Shown here piece after piece: positions 61,100 to 64,000 of a stretch of DNA of 64,000 nucleotides. Source of the DNA: Burkholderiales bacterium (GTDB lineage: Bacteria; Pseudomonadota; Gammaproteobacteria; Burkholderiales; Burkholderiaceae_C). Positions within the stretch are counted from its first letter, which is position 1. The number at the start of each line of letters is the position of its first letter. The notes below the pieces were generated by a model. That model had not been told where the DNA came from and did not search any database. It saw only the letters and a list, made by a program, of their open reading frames with translations. The stretch spans positions 124,001-188,000 of the forward strand of contig JACRPO010000012.1 in assembly GCA_016223165.1 (NCBI GenBank), written 5' to 3'. Both the position numbers and the translations under genes were made by a program.

Positions 61100-62272
61100 T
61101 CAACGTGTCGAGAGGATGCAGGTGGCGCCACTGGACAGCGTGCCGCCGGTGCCGTGTACCAGTGCGGTGGCGGCGTCCTTGACCTGGCGCTCGCCGCACT
61201 CGCCGCGCAGCTGCCGCACGGCCTCGATGAGCAGGAAGATGCCGTACATGCCCGGGTGGGCATAGGACAGCCCGCCGCCGTTGGTGTTCATCGGGAACGC
61301 GCCGCCAGGTGCGGTGCGCTGATCCGACACGAAGGCACCGCCTTCGCCGCGCTTGCAGAAGCCCAGCGCCTCGAGCGTCAACAGCACGGTGATCGTGAAC
61401 GAGTCGTAGACCTCGACGACGTCGATGTCCGAGTGCCCGATGCCGGCGCGCGCGAAAGCGTCGCGGCCGGCAATCTCGGCGGCGGTCAGCCGTGCCAGGT
61501 CGGGCATCGCGGCAATGGCCCAGTGGGTGTGCGACTCACCGCAACCGCGCACGTGCACCGGCTTGCGGTGGCCGATCGCGCGCGCATGTTCGGCGGTGGT
61601 CATCACCACGGCACCGCCGCCGTCGGTGACCAGACAGGCGTCGAGCAGGTGCAGCGGGTCCGAGATCATCGGGCTGGCGAGCACATCGTCGATCGACAGC
61701 GGGCCGCGCATCGTCGCCGCCGGGTTCAGCGCCGCCCATTTGCGCGTGGCCACGGCGACTTCGGCGAGCTGCCGCGAGGTGGTGCCGAACTCGTGCATGT
61801 GGCGCATCGCGGCGAGCGCGTAGCCGCCCACCGGCGTGGGCATGCCCCACGGCGTCTCGTACTGCATGGTCAGCACCGACGGCCGGCCAGCCAGGTTGCG
61901 GCTCGCTTCGCTGCGCTGCAGGCTGCCGTAGGTGATCAGCGCCACCTCGCAGCGGCCGGCTTCGATGGCGGTGGCGGCGTGCGCGACATGCGCCTCGAAG
62001 GCCGAGCCACCGATGTTCGTGCCGTCAACGAAGCGCGGCACGATACCGAGGTATTCCGACAGCGTCACGGTCGCCAGTTGGCCCGGTCCCGGCACGCCCC
62101 ACATGCCGGCAGTCAGCAGACCATCGACCTCTCGCATGGGGATGCCGGCGTCGGCCAGAGCATCGCGCGCGCAGAGCGCCTGCGCCTGCAGAACAGACAT
62201 CGGCTGCACGGCCTTGCCATCCTTCAGCGGCAGGTCCGCCACCCCCACGATCACCGCCTCACGATTGCCCAT
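61100..62272 (-). CDS. Thiolase-fold protein, probable partner of DUF35 (390 aa)
   Basis: Thiolase superfamily, lipid-transfer/SCP-x-like branch: VIVGVADLPLKDG, VDGTNIGGSAFEAHVAHAA, VTDGGGAVVMTTAEH, FPMNTNGGGLSYAHPGMYG, LVHGTGGTLSSGA. The nucleophilic Cys expected in the NIGGSAFE region is absent, and the second Cys position holds His (VHGTGG). This argues against ordinary thiolysis and fits the DUF35-dependent retro-aldolases. First gene of its operon, divergent from the SDR-fold gene. Confidence 0.88.
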   Translation of the reverse strand: MGNREAVIVGVADLPLKDGKAVQPMSVLQAQALCARDALADAGIPMREVDGLLTAGMWGVPGPGQLATVTLSEYLGIVPRFVDGTNIGGSAFEAHVAHAATAIEAGRCEVALITYGSLQRSEASRNLAGRPSVLTMQYETPWGMPTPVGGYALAAMRHMHEFGTTSRQLAEVAVATRKWAALNPAATMRGPLSIDDVLASPMISDPLHLLDACLVTDGGGAVVMTTAEHARAIGHRKPVHVRGCGESHTHWAIAAMPDLARLTAAEIAGRDAFARAGIGHSDIDVVEVYDSFTITVLLTLEALGFCKRGEGGAFVSDQRTAPGGAFPMNTNGGGLSYAHPGMYGIFLLIEAVRQLRGECGERQVKDAATALVHGTGGTLSSGATCILSTR

Positions 62273-62299
62273 CCGATCGCTTCTCCTGCAGAATAGTCT

Positions 62300-62317
62300 A
62301 CCAAACGCATGTTAGGT
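62300..62317. promoter_or_regulatory. Palindromic operator, copy 2
   Basis: On the minus strand ACCTAACATGCGTTTGGT, one mismatch from ACCTAAC-N4-GTTAGGT. It lies in the 53-base gap between the divergent thiolase-fold and SDR-fold genes. Same motif as 36322-36339. Confidence 0.65.
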
Positions 62318-62325
62318 TCAATCGT

Positions 62326-63120
62326 ATGGGCAACTCGCCTTCGCTGCAATCGTCGATCGCACTGGTGACCGGGGCCACGGCCTACATCGGCCGCGCGATC
62401 GCGCTCGAACTGGCGCGCCGCGGCGCGCACGTGGTGGTCAACGGCCGCAACGCCGAGGCAGGGCTGGCGGTGGCGCAGGAGATCGCCGCGGCCGGCGGCA
62501 GCGCCGAATTCGAGGCTGCCGACCTCGGCGACCGCGCCGCGGTGCACGCGATGGTCGGGCGCATCGTTCAACGCCACGGTCGCCTGGACGTGCTCGCGGC
62601 AAGCGGCGCGGGGGCCAGCAGTGACTCGCTGGCCTTCAAGCTGTTTCTCGACATGCAAGGCGAGGACTTCGACGCCTACATCCGCTCGCACTGGCTGAGC
62701 CGCGCGCACGTGATCCAGGCCGCCGCTGCGGCGATGCGCACGCGCAAGCGCGGCAAAATCGTGGCCATCGGCACCGACGCGGGCCGGGTGGCCACGGTGG
62801 GCGAGTCGTTCATCGGCGGCGCCACCGGCGGCATGATGCAGATGTGCCGCGTGCTGGCGCGCGAACTCGGCCGCGACGGCATCCGCATCAATGCCGTCGC
62901 AATGAGCTACATCGCCGACGCCGAGCCGCGCTGGGGCGGCGCGTCGCCGGCCCTGGCCGGCCACCACGACGGCATGCTGCAGAACCTGAAAAAGCGCATG
63001 CTGTTTCCAGTGCATTGCGCCGACATCGCCCACGCAGCGGCGTTCTTCGCAGGGCCCGAGTCGGACGCCATCACCGGCCAGACGCTGAGCGTCAACGGCG
63101 GCCTGAGCACACCCGGCTGA
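62326..63120 (+). CDS. SDR-fold protein without the usual catalytic Tyr/Lys (264 aa)
   Basis: Rossmann fold with VTGATAYIGRAIALELARRG (altered glycine motif) and NGR. IVAIGTDAGRVATVG aligns with the usual catalytic Ser strand, but the following YxxxK is absent: the aligned text reads ESFIGGATGGMMQM. The C-terminus is canonical (ARELGRDGIRINAVAMSYIA, GQTLSVNGGLS). It may be a hydratase, isomerase or structural homologue rather than a dehydrogenase. Starts 9 bases after the palindromic operator. Confidence 0.85.
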   Translation: MGNSPSLQSSIALVTGATAYIGRAIALELARRGAHVVVNGRNAEAGLAVAQEIAAAGGSAEFEAADLGDRAAVHAMVGRIVQRHGRLDVLAASGAGASSDSLAFKLFLDMQGEDFDAYIRSHWLSRAHVIQAAAAAMRTRKRGKIVAIGTDAGRVATVGESFIGGATGGMMQMCRVLARELGRDGIRINAVAMSYIADAEPRWGGASPALAGHHDGMLQNLKKRMLFPVHCADIAHAAAFFAGPESDAITGQTLSVNGGLSTPG

Positions 63121-63198
63121 GCCGGGCTGGCGGGCAGCAACGGCGCCGCCGGCAGAAGCCACTCACCAGCCGTCGCTCATCAGCCGCATATCAGCCGC

Positions 63199-64000
63199 TC
63201 ATCCGCCGTGGGCCGCCTTCACCGCCGCGCGATCGGGCGCTCCGGCCGCCGACACGGGCAGCGCCTCGACGAACACCACGTGCTTGGGCTTCTTGTACCG
63301 TGCGATGCGCTGGCCGACAAACTCGATCAGCGACTCGGCGACGAGCTGCGAGCCGGGCGTGCGCACGCAGACCGCTTTCACCGCCTCGCCCCACTGTGCG
63401 TCCGACACGCCGAAGACCACGGCTTCGCGCACTTCGGGGTGCTCGCGCAGCGCGCGCTCCACCTCCGCCGGGTAGACGTTCTCGCCGCCGGGCTTGATGA
63501 GTTCCTTGGCGGGCGAGCGGCCCGCGTACCAGAGGAAGCCTTCGTCGTCGAAGCGGCCCATGTCACCGGTGTGGTGCCAGCCGCCGCGGAAGGTGAAGGC
63601 ATTGTCGTCCTCGAGCCCCCAGTAGCCGGCGAACACCATCGGCCCGCGCACGACGATTTCTCCCGTGGCGCCGGCCGCCACCGGGCGGTCCTCGTCGTCG
63701 ACCAGCAGGACGACATGCTGCTCCACTGGCCGGCCGGCACTGCCGGGGCGGTCGCGCCAGCGGCCCATGGTCACCGACCCCGAGGTCTCCGTCTGGCCAT
63801 AGGCAACCCAGAAATCGGCGTGTGGGCACGCCGCTGCGAAGCGCTCCAGGGTCTGCGGCGCGTCGATGCCGCTGACGACCCGCAACGAGCGCAGCGGGGA
63901 GCCCGCCGCCGCCGCCGCATCGAGCACGCTGCTCAGCATCGGCGGGAACGAACCCAACACGCTGGCACCGTGCACGTCGGAGGCCTCCACCAGCGCCTTC
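63199..64000 (-). CDS. AMP-dependent acyl-CoA ligase, C-terminal part (runs off the window)
   Basis: The frame is open to the last base, so the N-terminal half lies outside. Visible: WVAYGQTETSGSVTMG (motif near A5), GEIVVRGPMVFAGYWG, HTGDMGRFDDEGFLWYAGR (A7-A8) and GGENVYPAEVERAL. The last motif, normally with a catalytic Lys after P-x4-G, reads LPVSAAGAPDRAAVK and lacks it. It would activate the pathway acid to a CoA thioester if a Lys nearby substitutes. Converges on the SDR-fold gene. Confidence 0.88.
   Translation of the reverse strand, partial: KALVEASDVHGASVLGSFPPMLSSVLDAAAAAGSPLRSLRVVSGIDAPQTLERFAAACPHADFWVAYGQTETSGSVTMGRWRDRPGSAGRPVEQHVVLLVDDEDRPVAAGATGEIVVRGPMVFAGYWGLEDDNAFTFRGGWHHTGDMGRFDDEGFLWYAGRSPAKELIKPGGENVYPAEVERALREHPEVREAVVFGVSDAQWGEAVKAVCVRTPGSQLVAESLIEFVGQRIARYKKPKHVVFVEALPVSAAGAPDRAAVKAAHGG

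Noticed and set aside
63121..63198. Short repeated CAGCC(G)...CATC units considered as a repeat array
   Set aside because: Only three or four imperfect short units between converging genes; not a CRISPR or a defined repeat.

Overview
The window looks like a high-GC betaproteobacterium of the order Burkholderiales. I infer this from gene content (Bug-family solute receptor, CaiB/BaiF transferase, MmgE/PrpD, many acyl-CoA dehydrogenases, a MoxR/CoxE pair) and from codon use rich in G or C at third positions. No rRNA, tRNA or CRISPR array was seen. The window has two halves: an integrative or plasmid-like island (1 to about 26,230) and ordinary chromosome (about 26,249 to 64,000).

Island, 1-26,230. 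It opens with the 3' part of a large DNA methylase/SF2 helicase that ends at a strong terminator. Several small island-type genes follow (XRE regulator, zinc-ribbon protein, DUF5983-like protein). The far end carries a minus-strand operon: integrase remnant, DUF1173 protein, a phiC31-gp3-like protein, an SbcD/Mre11-like nuclease, and then the first 58 codons of an SbcC/Rad50-like ATPase. The rest of that ATPase gene lies 12 kb away at 7,401-9,737. The 12 kb between the halves (9,741-21,753) has matching terminal inverted repeats of about 26 bp. It is a mobile element carrying three overlapping tyrosine recombinase genes, a TnpC-like gene, a small gene behind a MerR-type promoter, a second and intact SbcC/Rad50-like gene, and a complete mercury-resistance operon (merR/merTPCA). 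The element therefore cut the host island's SbcC-like gene just after its Walker A codons while carrying a full-length relative of it. This is the most unusual structure in the window.

Chromosome, 26,249-64,000. A minus-strand run from 36,306 to 26,249 encodes a TetR regulator, both ETF subunits, an acyl-CoA dehydrogenase, a CoA transferase, an MmgE/PrpD protein, a CitE-like lyase, a citryl-CoA-lyase-like protein and biotin synthase, then panD and panB, both of which read as frameshifted. Divergent from it, a plus-strand run from 36,356 to 50,731 encodes a two-subunit biotin-dependent acyl-CoA carboxylase, three acyl-CoA dehydrogenases, a MoxR/VWA pair, a NUDIX-metallo-beta-lactamase fusion, a PaaI-type thioesterase, an AtuA-family protein and an alpha/beta hydrolase. 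Together these look like a peripheral pathway that activates, oxidises, carboxylates and cleaves branched, terpene-like or dicarboxylic acyl-CoA compounds. Biotin synthase, and formerly pantothenate synthesis, sit in the same transcriptional unit.

From 51 kb onward there is a LysR-controlled fumarylacetoacetase-like/Rieske oxygenase/Bug receptor module, several gene remnants, a MerR-like regulator, a TauD-type dioxygenase, a hybrid histidine kinase, and a second CoA cluster (acyl-CoA dehydrogenase, DUF35 protein, thiolase-fold protein, SDR-fold protein, acyl-CoA ligase). An 18-bp palindrome (consensus ACCTAAC-N4-GTTAGGT) occurs both in the 36.3 kb divergent promoter and in the 62.3 kb divergent promoter, which suggests one regulator, plausibly the TetR protein, controls both clusters.
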